From contig JASGMR010000008.1 of NCBI GenBank assembly GCA_030156385.1, positions 1 to 43,322 of the forward strand: a DNA stretch of 43,322 nucleotides. Reading direction: 5' to 3'. Below are positions 30,360-39,905 of the stretch, one piece after another. The notes beneath the pieces were generated by a model. The model made no database searches, was not told the DNA's origin, and saw only the letters and a program-made list of their open reading frames with translations. Numbering within the stretch: the first letter of the stretch is position 1; every line of letters begins with the position of its first letter. The position numbers and the translations under genes are program-made. The stretch comes from Kosmotogales bacterium (GTDB lineage Bacteria > Thermotogota > Thermotogae > Petrotogales > Kosmotogaceae).

Positions 30360-31535
30360 ATGATTGAAGGAAGATCTTTGGATGGTACAAATAATAAGTT
30401 GACTTATGGAATGGTTGGAGGAGGTCCCGGTTCTTTTATCGGACCGGTTCATAGAGCGGCAATAGCTTTAAACGGCCAGGCGAGAATTGTTGCCGGAAGT
30501 TTTTCAAATATAGTGGAAGAAGTTTACCAGACTGCAAGAGAATTGGGAATTGATGAGGAAAGAACATACGAAACATATCAGGAAATGGCAGAAAAAGAAG
30601 CCGAGAGAGAAGACTGTATTGATTTTGTTTCAATAACCGTTCCGAATCATATACACTTTGATGTTGCAAAGGTTTTCCTGGAAAAGGGTATAAACGTTGT
30701 TTGTGATAAACCATTGTGTTTTACCGAAGAACAATCGAAGATTCTCATGAATCTGGCGAATAAAAATAATGTTGATTTTATGGTCACATATTCTTATACC
30801 GGTTACCCTATGGTCAGGGAAGCGAAAGAATTGGTTAAATCCGGAAAGCTTGGAAAAATAAGGGTTGTTGTTGCCGAGTACCCACAGGATTGGCTGGCGG
30901 ATAGGGCAGAAGATCAGGGGAACAGACAGGCAGAATGGAGGACAAATCCAAAATTTTCAGGTATTTCGAATTGTGTTGGAGATATTGGTACACATATTGA
31001 AAATCTTGTGCATTTTGTTACAGGCCTGGAAATAGATGAAATATCTGCAAAGTTGGAAAAGCATGTTCCCGGAAGAGTGCTCGATGATAACGCTTATATT
31101 TTGTTGAAGTTTAAAGGCGGTGCTACTGGAAACTACTGGGCATCCCAGATTGCAATCGGCAGAGAAAACGGTTTGAAAATAAGAGTCTATGGAACGGAAG
31201 GTTCCATCGAATGGGAACAGGAACATCCGAATTTTTTGAAGTACGTGGAGAAAGGCGGAACCGTTCAAATTATGTCCAGAGGTAGTGGTTATTTGAATCC
31301 TGCAACACAGAGTTTTATAAGATTGCCTGCAGGACACCCCGAAGGTTACCTTGAAGCATTTTCAAATCTGTACAAATTATATTGTGAAAAACTCATCGAA
31401 GGAAAAAGTGGTAAGAGCAGTGAAATTCAATTTCCAACGGTTGTCGATGGTGCAAGAGGTGTTAAGTTCGTTCACGATTGTGTGAAGAGCAATGAAGATA
31501 ACAATAAATGGGTTGACGGATCTTTTAATGATTGA
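30360..31535 (+). CDS. Gfo/Idh/MocA-family sugar dehydrogenase (LgdA/3-dehydrogenase-like)
   Basis: A 391-residue NAD(P)-dependent oxidoreductase. The nucleotide loop is M-V-G-G-G-P-G-S-F-I-G (residues 18-28), the cofactor lysine lies in C-D-K-P-L (K117), and the catalytic Asp and His are in G-D-I-G-T-H (D208, H212). The extended N-terminal motif G-G-G-P-G-x-F-I-G-x-V-H-R and the segment E-Y-P-Q-D-W-L recall levoglucosan dehydrogenase and related enzymes that oxidise C3 of glycosides; this comes from memory of the family and was not searched. A GGAGGTG site precedes ATG 30360. The TIM-barrel gene follows after 15 bases. Confidence 0.88.
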   Translation: MIEGRSLDGTNNKLTYGMVGGGPGSFIGPVHRAAIALNGQARIVAGSFSNIVEEVYQTARELGIDEERTYETYQEMAEKEAEREDCIDFVSITVPNHIHFDVAKVFLEKGINVVCDKPLCFTEEQSKILMNLANKNNVDFMVTYSYTGYPMVREAKELVKSGKLGKIRVVVAEYPQDWLADRAEDQGNRQAEWRTNPKFSGISNCVGDIGTHIENLVHFVTGLEIDEISAKLEKHVPGRVLDDNAYILLKFKGGATGNYWASQIAIGRENGLKIRVYGTEGSIEWEQEHPNFLKYVEKGGTVQIMSRGSGYLNPATQSFIRLPAGHPEGYLEAFSNLYKLYCEKLIEGKSGKSSEIQFPTVVDGARGVKFVHDCVKSNEDNNKWVDGSFND

Positions 31536-31550
31536 GGAGGTTGACATAAA

Positions 31551-32540
31551 ATGAGACCGGTAACTATTTTTACAGGGCAGTGGGCGGATTTGCCTTTTGA
31601 AGAAGTTTGCAGAATAATGAGTGAAATAGGTTATGAAGGGTTGGAAATAGCTTCTTGGGGCGATCATCTTGATCTGGAAAAAGCAGCAAAGGATTTGGAA
31701 TATGTAAATGAAAAGAAAAAAATACTGGAAAAATATAATCTGAAGTGTTGGGCCATCGGTACACACATAATAGGCCAGTGTGTCTGTGATGTCTGGGACA
31801 AAAGACTGGATGGTTTTGCACCCAACGAATATGCCGGAAAACCTGAAGAGATTAAAAAATGGGCCATAAGACAGATGAAATATGCTCCGGTTGCCGCAAA
31901 AAATCTGGGTGCGGAAGTTGTTACAGGATTCACAGGTTCTCCGATATGGAAATATTGGTATTCTTTTCCTCAGACATCGGAACAAATGATAGACGATGCG
32001 TTTAAACAGGTCGTGAAAGATTGGACACCTATTTTGGATGAATTTGATAAATATAATATAAAATTCGCTTTAGAAGTACATCCGACGGAGATAGCCTTCG
32101 ATTATTATACTACTAAAAGACTTCTGGAAGAATTCGATCACAGAGAAACTTTCGGTATTAATTTTGATCCGAGTCATCTGATATGGCAGGGTATCGAACC
32201 ACATTTATTTCTCAGGGATTTTGCAGACAGAATTTATCATGTTCACATGAAGGATGCTGCCGTAACACTCGATGGAAGAGCAGGAATATTGGGTTCACAT
32301 ATCACATTTGGTGATACTAGAAGAGGTTGGAATTTCAGATCTCTGGGGCATGGTGATGTCAATTTTGAAGATATTATAAGGGAGTTGAATAACTCGAATT
32401 ATGCTGGACCGCTTTCCGTGGAATGGGAAGACAGTGGAATGGATAGAATTCATGGGGCTAAGGAATCTTTGAATTTTGTGAAAAGTGTGGATTTTCCGCC
32501 TTCATCTGTTGTATTCGATGATGCTATGCAATCGGAATAA
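31551..32540 (+). CDS. Xylose-isomerase-like TIM-barrel protein (epimerase or beta-eliminase)
   Basis: A 329-residue protein of the AP-endonuclease-2/sugar-phosphate isomerase fold. Likely metal ligands are E175 in A-L-E-V-H-P-T-E, D206 in N-F-D-P-S-H, H232 in H-V-H-M-K-D and E291 in S-V-E-W-E-D. Homologues beside Gfo/Idh dehydrogenases include 3-keto-sugar epimerases and beta-eliminases, such as the levoglucosan enzyme LgdB1, that split 3-keto-glycosides. The same role is inferred here: removal of the aglycone or opening of an anhydro bridge after oxidation by the neighbouring dehydrogenase. A GGAGG site lies 10 bases before ATG 31551. Confidence 0.85.
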   Translation: MRPVTIFTGQWADLPFEEVCRIMSEIGYEGLEIASWGDHLDLEKAAKDLEYVNEKKKILEKYNLKCWAIGTHIIGQCVCDVWDKRLDGFAPNEYAGKPEEIKKWAIRQMKYAPVAAKNLGAEVVTGFTGSPIWKYWYSFPQTSEQMIDDAFKQVVKDWTPILDEFDKYNIKFALEVHPTEIAFDYYTTKRLLEEFDHRETFGINFDPSHLIWQGIEPHLFLRDFADRIYHVHMKDAAVTLDGRAGILGSHITFGDTRRGWNFRSLGHGDVNFEDIIRELNNSNYAGPLSVEWEDSGMDRIHGAKESLNFVKSVDFPPSSVVFDDAMQSE

Positions 32541-32574
32541 ATATTGAAGGGATCCCCAGTTAGGATGGATATGA

Positions 32575-34071
32575 ATGGAAGATTTTTTAATTAAAACAAA
32601 GGGAATTTCAAAGGAATTTTCTGGTGTAAGAGTTCTCAATAATATTGATTTTGAATTAAAAAAGGGTGAAATCCTGGGACTGATCGGTGAAAATGGTGCG
32701 GGTAAATCTACGCTTATGAAAATAATAAGTGGGTTATATTTTCCCACCGAAGGCGAGATTTTTTTCGAAGGGGAAAAAGTCGTGATCAATTCTCCCTTTG
32801 TTGCGAAAAAACTGGGCATAAGCATTATCCCTCAGGAGTTCAATCTCATAAATCATCTGAATGTTTATGAAAATATTTTCCTTGGAAATGAAAAAAGGAA
32901 AAACAAAATAGTCCTTGATAAAAAGGCTATGCGAAAAAAGACAAAGGAACTCATGAACAAACTTAAAACTGTGATCGATCCGGATACAGTGATAGAAGGT
33001 CTGAGTGTTGCACAGAAACAAATGGTTGAGATAGCGAAGGCGCTTTCCCGTGATTCGAAATTACTCATACTGGACGAACCAACTACTGTTTTGACGATCA
33101 ATGAAATAGAAATTCTTTTTGATTTAATGAGAAATTTGAAAGATCATGGCGTTTCCATGGTTTATATTTCACACAAACTCGGCGAAGTTAAAGAAATTTG
33201 TGACGAAGTGATGATATTGAGAGATGGTAATTTCGTTTCAAAAGCGAATACTTCCAAAATAAGTGAAAAAGAAATGGCTGAAAACATGGTGGGAAGGGTG
33301 CTCAGTGAAGTTTATCCTGAAAAAGTGAGCCCCGATTCCGATTTATGTTTGGAGGTGAAAGATTATTCTGTTGACAGAGTTCTCCACAACATTTCCTTTG
33401 ATTTAAAGAAGGGTGAAATTCTTGGCTTTGCGGGTTTAGTCGGCGCGGGAAGAACGGAGCTCGCCGAAACAATAATCGGAATAAGGAAAAAAAAGAGTGG
33501 AGAATTATTGATCAATGGTGAAAAGGTGGAAATAAAAAATCCATTGGATGCGGTGAATAACGGAATAGGATATTTACCTGAGGACAGGCAGGGCACAGGA
33601 ATTATCACTAATTTCGATTTAATAAAGAATACTACTTTAGTTTCATTGAGAAATTACGGTAAATTTATCATAAACAAGAAAAAAGAAAGAGAAAGAACCC
33701 GGGAATATGTAGATGAATTCAAAATACGTGCCGCTTCCCTGAAAACAAAACTGGAATTTTTCAGTGGTGGTAATCAGCAAAAAGTCTCCCTGGCAAAATG
33801 CCTGGATCCTCAACCAAAAATTATAATTTTTGATGAACCGACAAGAGGCATAGACGTTAATGCTAAAAGAGAAATATACTTTTTTATAAATGACTTAGTT
33901 AAAAAAGGGATATCTTGTATTTTTATTTCCTCCGAACTGGAGGAAATAATAGGAATGTGCAACAGAGTCGCTGTAATGAAAGAAGGAAGTCTTGCAGGTA
34001 TTCTTGAAGGAGAACATATAAATGAAAAAGAAATAATGTATTACGCTACTGGAGTAAAGGGGGCCGCATGA
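32575..34071 (+). CDS. Second ribose-type sugar ABC transporter, ATP-binding protein
   Basis: A 498-residue protein with two nucleotide-binding domains. The first has Walker A G-E-N-G-A-G-K-S-T near residue 39, an altered signature L-S-V-A-Q and Walker B L-L-I-L-D-E-P. The second has the degenerate G-L-V-G-A-G-R-T-E, then F-S-G-G-N-Q-Q-K and I-I-I-F-D-E-P. It energises the importer formed with the next two gene products. Its sequence differs clearly from the ATPase at 11820-13352, so the two systems are old paralogues, not a recent duplication. ATG 32575 has a modest AGGA upstream. Confidence 0.93.
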   Translation: MEDFLIKTKGISKEFSGVRVLNNIDFELKKGEILGLIGENGAGKSTLMKIISGLYFPTEGEIFFEGEKVVINSPFVAKKLGISIIPQEFNLINHLNVYENIFLGNEKRKNKIVLDKKAMRKKTKELMNKLKTVIDPDTVIEGLSVAQKQMVEIAKALSRDSKLLILDEPTTVLTINEIEILFDLMRNLKDHGVSMVYISHKLGEVKEICDEVMILRDGNFVSKANTSKISEKEMAENMVGRVLSEVYPEKVSPDSDLCLEVKDYSVDRVLHNISFDLKKGEILGFAGLVGAGRTELAETIIGIRKKKSGELLINGEKVEIKNPLDAVNNGIGYLPEDRQGTGIITNFDLIKNTTLVSLRNYGKFIINKKKERERTREYVDEFKIRAASLKTKLEFFSGGNQQKVSLAKCLDPQPKIIIFDEPTRGIDVNAKREIYFFINDLVKKGISCIFISSELEEIIGMCNRVAVMKEGSLAGILEGEHINEKEIMYYATGVKGAA

Positions 34072-35066
34072 TGCCGGAAGAAAAATCATTTTTTAAGAAA
34101 ATCGATATAACAAAATTGGGACCTTTGGTAGCATTGGCGATATTATTTGTAATTTCCGCTTTTGCCAGTCCCTATTTTTTACAGGTAAGAAATTTGCTGA
34201 ATATTTTAAGCCAGGTTTCTTTTACAGGAATGATAGCTCTGGGTATGACTTTTATAATCATATCGGGAGGTATCGACCTTTCCGTTGGAAGCGCCGTTGC
34301 ATTCAGCGGGGGGGTAATGATAATAGCCCTCAATGGTTTATTACAGGTCATGAGTGAACCTCTCGCTTTATTGGTTGGATTTTTAGTGGCATTGGGAGTG
34401 GGAATCGGTTGCGGTGCTCTCAATGGATTGATAGTGACTAAGGGAAGACTCGCACCATTTATAGCAACACTTGGTACTATGGCGATATTCAGATCTCTGA
34501 TATTATTTTTCGGTAATGCCGGTAACTTAACGGTCGACTTCAGATATACCATGTTAAAAGATATAGGCAGGGGAAGAACATTCGGTGTACAAAACACGAT
34601 TTGGGTCTTCCTGATATTGACAATTATACTTCAATTCGTCCTGAATAAGACGAGATATGGAAGATATGTCTGTGCCGTTGGTTCCAATGAAAAAGTCGCA
34701 AAATTCTCATCGATAAAAGTCGACAGAGTCAGATTCATGACCTACGTTATCACGGGCGCTACCGTGGCATTTGCGGCCTTTTTTGCGGCAGGAAGGATGA
34801 ATTCGATCAGCACGACACAGGTTGGAGACCAATACGAACTGGATGCCATAGCAGCGGTTGTTATAGGTGGTACACCTATGACAGGCGGTACTGGAATAAT
34901 ATGGGGAACGGTTGTCGGCGCTATAATTCTCGGAATGATCAGTAATATGCTGAATATGGTGGGGGTTTCACCATATCTCCACGGTACGGTCAAGGGCATA
35001 GTAATCATAGGAGCGGTTTTAGTTCAGGAAATTGGAAAAAGGAGTACTTCAAAATTATCAAATTAA
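34068..35066 (+). CDS. Second ribose-type sugar ABC transporter, permease
   Basis: A 332-residue multi-spanning membrane protein of the RbsC family. Family stretches I-I-S-G-G-I-D-L-S-V-G-S, A-P-F-I-A-T-L-G-T and V-V-I-G-G-T-P-M-T-G-G-T-G are present. The start overlaps the stop of the ATPase gene (ATGATG at 34068); the second ATG at 34071 is equally possible and changes the product by one residue. Confidence 0.93.
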   Translation: MMPEEKSFFKKIDITKLGPLVALAILFVISAFASPYFLQVRNLLNILSQVSFTGMIALGMTFIIISGGIDLSVGSAVAFSGGVMIIALNGLLQVMSEPLALLVGFLVALGVGIGCGALNGLIVTKGRLAPFIATLGTMAIFRSLILFFGNAGNLTVDFRYTMLKDIGRGRTFGVQNTIWVFLILTIILQFVLNKTRYGRYVCAVGSNEKVAKFSSIKVDRVRFMTYVITGATVAFAAFFAAGRMNSISTTQVGDQYELDAIAAVVIGGTPMTGGTGIIWGTVVGAIILGMISNMLNMVGVSPYLHGTVKGIVIIGAVLVQEIGKRSTSKLSN

Positions 35067-35106
35067 AAAATAGTAAGTTTCAAATTATATTTCAGGAGGT
35101 GTATTT

Positions 35107-36066
35107 ATGAAAAAAGCATTTTTACTAGTTTTAGTTGTATTATTCGTGTTCACTGCGGTTAGTCTGGCGGCAACATACAAAATTGGGGTTTCAATTCCAA
35201 CAGCTGATCACGGCTGGACCGGCGGAATCAATTATTGGGCAGCAAAAGCTATTGAAGATTGGGAAGCAAAAAGAGATGACATAGAATTTTTCCTGGTTGC
35301 TTCATCTGATCCTCAGAGACAGGTCAGTGATATTGAAGATCTCATGGTAAAAGGGATCGATGCTTTGGTTATTCTGGCACACGATTCGGCTCCTTTGACA
35401 CCGATAGTAGCGGAAGTCTACGAAGCCGGTATTTACGTTGTTTCGGTTGACAGAGGTTTGTTGTTACCCGTGCAGGATGTTTATATTGCCGGTGATAACC
35501 CTGGTTTAGGAAGAGTAGCGGGACAATGGATGGCCGAAGAGCTCGGTGGAAAAGGTAAGATAGTAGCATTAGAAGGTATCCCCTGTGTTATCAACACAGA
35601 AAGAGTAGAAGCATTTGAAGCGGAAATTGCAAAGTATCCCGGAATCGAACTTCTCGATTCACAACCAGCTTACTGGTCAGCAGACACAGGATACGAAGTA
35701 ATGTCGAATTATTTACAGAAATATCCCGAAATCGATGCCGTATTTGCACAGGATGACGATGTTTTAATAGGTGTTTTAGCCGCTTATGAAGAATCCGGAA
35801 GAGACGATATAAAAACATTCTTCGGTGGTGCGGGATCTAAAATAATGATCAAGAAGGTTATGGATGGAGATCCATTGGTAAAAGCCGATGTTACATACCC
35901 ACCTTCAATGATTGCAACAGGAATCAGTTTGGCTGTATTCGGAGTAACCGGAGAACCTTTAGTAGGATTTTACCAGCAGAAGGTTCCTTCAGAGGTTATT
36001 CTGGCTGCTGAATTGGTAACACCAGAAAATGCACATCTTTATTACGAACCTGATTCAGTATTTTAA
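35107..36066 (+). CDS. Second ribose-type ABC transporter, substrate-binding protein
   Basis: A 319-residue binding protein with a signal peptide of about 21 residues (K-K-A-F-L-L-V-L-V-V then S-L-A-A) and no lipobox cysteine. The mature N-terminus Y-K-I-G-V-S-I-P-T-A-D-H-G-W-T, with its His-Gly-Trp, differs from the ribose-type K-A-T-D-S-D-F-W of the first system and points to another ligand. Later family motifs include A-G-D-N-P-G and F-A-Q-D-D-D. AGGAGGTG lies five bases before the ATG. A strong hairpin follows the gene. Confidence 0.92.
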   Translation: MKKAFLLVLVVLFVFTAVSLAATYKIGVSIPTADHGWTGGINYWAAKAIEDWEAKRDDIEFFLVASSDPQRQVSDIEDLMVKGIDALVILAHDSAPLTPIVAEVYEAGIYVVSVDRGLLLPVQDVYIAGDNPGLGRVAGQWMAEELGGKGKIVALEGIPCVINTERVEAFEAEIAKYPGIELLDSQPAYWSADTGYEVMSNYLQKYPEIDAVFAQDDDVLIGVLAAYEESGRDDIKTFFGGAGSKIMIKKVMDGDPLVKADVTYPPSMIATGISLAVFGVTGEPLVGFYQQKVPSEVILAAELVTPENAHLYYEPDSVF

Positions 36067-36080
36067 TCATTTATAAATTC

Positions 36081-36104
36081 TGGAGGGAATAATAATTCCC
36101 TCCA
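36081..36104 (+). terminator. Hairpin after second binding-protein gene
   Basis: A perfect 10-base stem (TGGAGGGAAT at 36081-36090 with its complement at 36095-36104) and a four-base loop, but only ATTTCATT behind it. It can act as a weak terminator or protect the 3' end of the binding-protein mRNA; the ROK gene follows 27 bases later. Confidence 0.6.
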
Positions 36105-36131
36105 TTTCATTGAGAGATGAGGAGGACTTTC

Positions 36132-37328
36132 TTGAAGCATACAAGAATAAACGCGGCTACAATGGGCCAGATGAACAGGAACATGATCTTTAAGTTAATA
36201 CAGAAAACTCCGTCCATAACGAGAAGAGAGATTTCAAAACTGACAGGACTCGATCCGAGCACCGTTACGAGAATCACAACAAAATTGATGGATGAGGGTT
36301 TTGTTAAGGAAGAGGGAGAAAAGGTAACCAATCAACCCGGAAGAAAGGGCATTTCATTGTTTCCGATAAAAGACGCCGCTGTTTCTATAGTGATAAAAAT
36401 CGGAATAGAAAATACTATTTTTGGTTTAGGTTATCTTGATAAAACGCTTGAAATCATTGAAGAGATACCAACGATAAGGCAATCCGATATGTTTTTGACC
36501 GTTTGTGTGGAAAAACTGAATGATATTCTGAATAAATATTCCAAAGATAAAAATATAATAGGAATTTCATTTTCCATTCCTGGAATTGTTGAGCCCAACG
36601 AAGGAAAAATTATCACCGCTCCTCATTTAAACTGGAACGATGTTAAACTCAAAAGTACCATAGAAGAAAATATTGAAAGGAAAGATTTATTTATTATCAT
36701 GACAAATGAGGCGAGGTTATCTTTATTGTCCGAAATATTTTTTAATCGACTGGTTAAGAATCTACAGAGCATTGTTTATATATTCATTTCACAGGGCGTT
36801 GGAGGTGCACTGTATCTGAATGGAAAAATTTATGAAGGTGCTACAAATTCTTCAGGTGAAATAGGGCATATGACGATCAGCGAGACCGGGGCACTCTGTC
36901 ATTGCGGAAATAGGGGTTGCTGGGAGACCTTCGTTTCAATAGATTCTGTTGTTACTTCATACGAGCTTTCGAATAATTCTCTTTCCGGAAGCAATTACAA
37001 AGAAAAATATGCAAATTTACTCAAGAGAACCGAACAGAATGACATCAACGCAAAAAAAATATTGAATATCATGGTGCATAATCTGGCCATCGGTATATCC
37101 AATGTGGTAAATATCATAAATCCTCATGCAATCGTTATCGGAGGAATAGGAGAGAAAATTCCTGAAAATTATATCGATCAGCTTCAGGTTGAAGTTCAGC
37201 ATTCCAGTTTGGCATTTGCGGGAAAACAGATAAAGATAATGAAAGCAAAAATAGATATCGATAGGGCATGTCTTTATGGCTGTACGATAACCGCAATGGA
37301 AAAGTTTACGGATATAGTGACTATCTGA
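36132..37328 (+). CDS. ROK-family transcriptional repressor (XylR/NagC type)
   Basis: A 398-residue regulator. An N-terminal winged helix (about residues 10-75: I-T-R-R-E-I-S-K-L-T-G-L-D-P-S-T-V-T-R) is joined to a ROK sugar-kinase-like domain. The zinc-binding ROK signature is complete (G-H-M-T-I-S then L-C-H-C-G-N-R-G-C-W-E), and the phosphate-like loop G-I-S-F-S-I-P-G is present. TTG 36132 is preferred because AGGAGG stands six bases before it; ATG 36117 precedes and overlaps that site. It is probably the local repressor, released by the imported sugar or its product. Confidence 0.9.
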   Translation: MKHTRINAATMGQMNRNMIFKLIQKTPSITRREISKLTGLDPSTVTRITTKLMDEGFVKEEGEKVTNQPGRKGISLFPIKDAAVSIVIKIGIENTIFGLGYLDKTLEIIEEIPTIRQSDMFLTVCVEKLNDILNKYSKDKNIIGISFSIPGIVEPNEGKIITAPHLNWNDVKLKSTIEENIERKDLFIIMTNEARLSLLSEIFFNRLVKNLQSIVYIFISQGVGGALYLNGKIYEGATNSSGEIGHMTISETGALCHCGNRGCWETFVSIDSVVTSYELSNNSLSGSNYKEKYANLLKRTEQNDINAKKILNIMVHNLAIGISNVVNIINPHAIVIGGIGEKIPENYIDQLQVEVQHSSLAFAGKQIKIMKAKIDIDRACLYGCTITAMEKFTDIVTI

Positions 37329-37561
37329 TATTTCCTGTTTTCCGATGTTTGTTTAAATAGAGAGTATATTGAAAAAATAATTCATTCATTTTTTAATATG
37401 TGAGCCAAATTTAAAAATTCTGCTTTTAATATCTTAATTCAGTAAAAAAGTTGTTTCGCTGCAATCCAAACAGATATACTTAAAAAGGGTAATTCATATG
37501 ACCTGTTTTTACATTGGAATATTCAACTTAAAGAAGAAAAAACAAATTATATTAGATATTT

Positions 37562-39058
37562 TTATTCGTTTCTCTTTATAAAAAGAGAATAGATAAAAAT
37601 TATGACTGCCATTATTATAGATAAATAAACTATCCATTCGCCGTATCTGGTATAAAAGCTTTTCTCTTTTATCGGTATGTAAGAAAATGTTGAGAGAATA
37701 TGATTTGAAGAATTTTCATCTATGGTCGGAAGTTTTTTTAACATTCTTCCATATGGATCATATATCGCAGTTATTCCGGTATTCGCCACCTGAATCATAT
37801 ATTTCCCATTTTCAATGGCCCTGAACATGCTTTGATAACTGTGTTGCAGTCTACCTGTTTTGTTAAACCAACCGTCGTTTGTCAGAGTTAAAAGAACTTC
37901 CGCACCGTTGTTGACCAGACCTCTTGATACTTCACTGTAATAAGAATCATAACAAATTTGCGCTCCGATATTGTTGTCATCAATTTTAAAAACCGTGAAT
38001 TCTTTTCCCGGTTCATAAAAATCTAAAAATTTCAAAAATTCAAAAACACCTAAAATTTCGGGAAAGGGTAGGGTCTCAGCGAATGGGGTGAGTCTTATCT
38101 TCGCATAGAATTCTTTTTCGACGCCTTCCGAAGTATAAAGACCGATTTGATTGTAGCTTTCTTTCTCATATCTGGGAAATCCCACTAAAACCTTCAAATT
38201 TTTATCTTTAATCAAATTCAAAAAGTCTTTTTCGTACAAACTGTTCCTTATATCAAACATGAATGTTCCTTCGGGAAAGGCCACTATCGAACCGTTATTA
38301 ACCTCTTCTAAAGACTTTAAAATTATATTGTAGGATTCCTTTATATCCGTGTTGTATTTCAGGGATTGGGGGACGTTGGTCTGAATGCCGACGATTTCCT
38401 CCATGCTTTCTTTTTCATAATTTATAAAGGGGATGTTCTGCTGAATTATTCCATTTACAGAGAAAACAACTAAAATAACGACAGCGAGAATCATTATTTT
38501 TTTATTTTTATACTTGAGCCAGAGAGAATAAATCAAGGCATTCACAAACACTATCAGAAATACACCCAGCATGGATCCGCCAATTGATAATATCTGCAGG
38601 ATTCCGGTTTGACTTGCCAATGCATCGGAAAACCTTCCACCTGTAAATCCCAGAGGGCCAACAGATCTTAAAAATTCAAAAATCGTAAAAATTGAAGAGA
38701 CATAAAGAGAAAAAATTATCGGTCTGTCTTTCAATTTGTCTCTCAACAGAACATACGAAAAACCTATTCCAAGATACGGTAATGCCATTACCAGACCCAT
38801 GAGAAAATAGCATATTATTCCTATATAGCCGGGAAAAGACATCAGAACTTCAGGGACATTCACCGATAGCACCGGTAATAACCAGTAATGTGTTATCGAT
38901 AAAAAGAGAACCCCGAAAAAATATGTCGTGAAAGTTCCTTTAATCAAAGATTTTTTCTGGAGACTGATGAAGAGTGGTATTAACGATACCCATATGAACC
39001 CTCCCCATAAAAATCCAGGCATGGAAAAAACGGATAAAAGTACGGAAAGAAAGAACAA
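37562..39058 (-). CDS. lnt: Apolipoprotein N-acyltransferase
   Basis: A 498-residue membrane enzyme that adds the third acyl chain to the N-terminal cysteine of lipoproteins. About six hydrophobic segments fill residues 1-200 and one ends the protein; between them lies a nitrilase-fold domain whose triad is visible as E263 in F-P-E-G-T, K320 in Y-A-K-I-R and C369 in Q-I-C-Y-D. The conserved T-N-D-G-W-F follows. TTG 39058 lies one base after the HAD gene stop, with AGGAG upstream. Lnt is typical of bacteria with an outer membrane, consistent with the toga-bearing Thermotogota. Confidence 0.9.
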   Translation of the reverse strand: MFFLSVLLSVFSMPGFLWGGFIWVSLIPLFISLQKKSLIKGTFTTYFFGVLFLSITHYWLLPVLSVNVPEVLMSFPGYIGIICYFLMGLVMALPYLGIGFSYVLLRDKLKDRPIIFSLYVSSIFTIFEFLRSVGPLGFTGGRFSDALASQTGILQILSIGGSMLGVFLIVFVNALIYSLWLKYKNKKIMILAVVILVVFSVNGIIQQNIPFINYEKESMEEIVGIQTNVPQSLKYNTDIKESYNIILKSLEEVNNGSIVAFPEGTFMFDIRNSLYEKDFLNLIKDKNLKVLVGFPRYEKESYNQIGLYTSEGVEKEFYAKIRLTPFAETLPFPEILGVFEFLKFLDFYEPGKEFTVFKIDDNNIGAQICYDSYYSEVSRGLVNNGAEVLLTLTNDGWFNKTGRLQHSYQSMFRAIENGKYMIQVANTGITAIYDPYGRMLKKLPTIDENSSNHILSTFSYIPIKEKSFYTRYGEWIVYLSIIMAVIIFIYSLFIKRNE

Positions 39059-39059
39059 A

Positions 39060-39905
39060 TTAATAATCTCCTATAATTATATTTTCAATTATCTCTGCGA
39101 CTCCCGCTTCATCGTTTGTTTTTTTAGAGACATATCTGCAGATCTTTTTAACTTCTTCGGGAGCATTCGCCATCGAAAATGAATATTTTAAACTCTTTAA
39201 AACTTCCATATCATTGTAATTATCGCCTATGAATGCAACTTCGTCAATATTAAGATTGAAATATTTAAGAATATGATGAATCGCTATTTCTTTTGAAGCC
39301 TCCTGACTCACCAGTTCATAAAAAGCATGATCGTCAATATCGTCGTTTTTCACGACTTTTATATCTTTATTCGGGAGTCCCAGACATTTCAACAGTTCCC
39401 GAATATCACTTTCCAATCCTTCTAAAGCTATTTCAGGAATAATAGAATTTTTTATATAATCAGTTGGTTTATCGACATATTTAATTCTATAACTATTATT
39501 TTCAAAATATCTATAGTACGGTGTGTTATTCGCCTGGTTGATGAACATATCAGGTTGATCAAAATAATTATTGAAGACGATCAATTTCATGTCCACAAAT
39601 TTTTTATTTATGATTTCTTCAATTCTGAAAGCGTATATTGAAGGAATTCCAAATTTATGAATTATTTTTCTTGAATTGTTCACCTTTTTGAATATGAGTG
39701 ACCCATTTTGAAATGAAATCGGCACGTTATGCAAATTGAGCTCATCAATGAATTTGTGTCCTGAAACATAACTTCTTCCGGATGAAATGCTTATGAATAG
39801 ATTTTTTTCAATAGCTTTTTTTATCCAGACCTTATTTTCATTCGGTATATTCTTTTCTGAATTCAGTAGTGTACCATCAAGATCGATTACGATTAATTTA
39901 ATCAT
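39060..39905 (-). CDS. Cof-type HAD-superfamily phosphatase
   Basis: A 281-residue HAD hydrolase with a C2 cap, of the Cof/YidA group that dephosphorylates sugar phosphates and other small phosphoesters. Motif I is I-D-L-D-G-T-L-L (residues 7-14), motif II S-S-G-R near 41, the motif III lysine lies before the cap's end and motif IV is G-D-N-Y-N-D-M. Its ATG overlaps the end of the PP-loop gene by eight bases. Confidence 0.9.
   Translation of the reverse strand: MIKLIVIDLDGTLLNSEKNIPNENKVWIKKAIEKNLFISISSGRSYVSGHKFIDELNLHNVPISFQNGSLIFKKVNNSRKIIHKFGIPSIYAFRIEEIINKKFVDMKLIVFNNYFDQPDMFINQANNTPYYRYFENNSYRIKYVDKPTDYIKNSIIPEIALEGLESDIRELLKCLGLPNKDIKVVKNDDIDDHAFYELVSQEASKEIAIHHILKYFNLNIDEVAFIGDNYNDMEVLKSLKYSFSMANAPEEVKKICRYVSKKTNDEAGVAEIIENIIIGDY

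Noticed and set aside
31377-31985. A 202-codon minus strand open frame
   Set aside because: It is the mirror of the dehydrogenase and TIM-barrel genes, whose motifs are clear on the + strand.
34172-34597. A 141-codon minus strand open frame
   Set aside because: It is antisense to the permease gene and reflects its hydrophobic codon use.
32575-35066. Recent duplication between the two ribose-type ABC systems
   Set aside because: The ATPases and permeases share only family motifs and differ through the rest, so they are distant paralogues.
37498-37581. A 27-codon + strand frame with AAGGG upstream
   Set aside because: Very short, runs into the end of lnt and shows no hydrophobic or conserved pattern; treated as chance. 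The rest of the 37329-37561 gap shows nothing I can assign.
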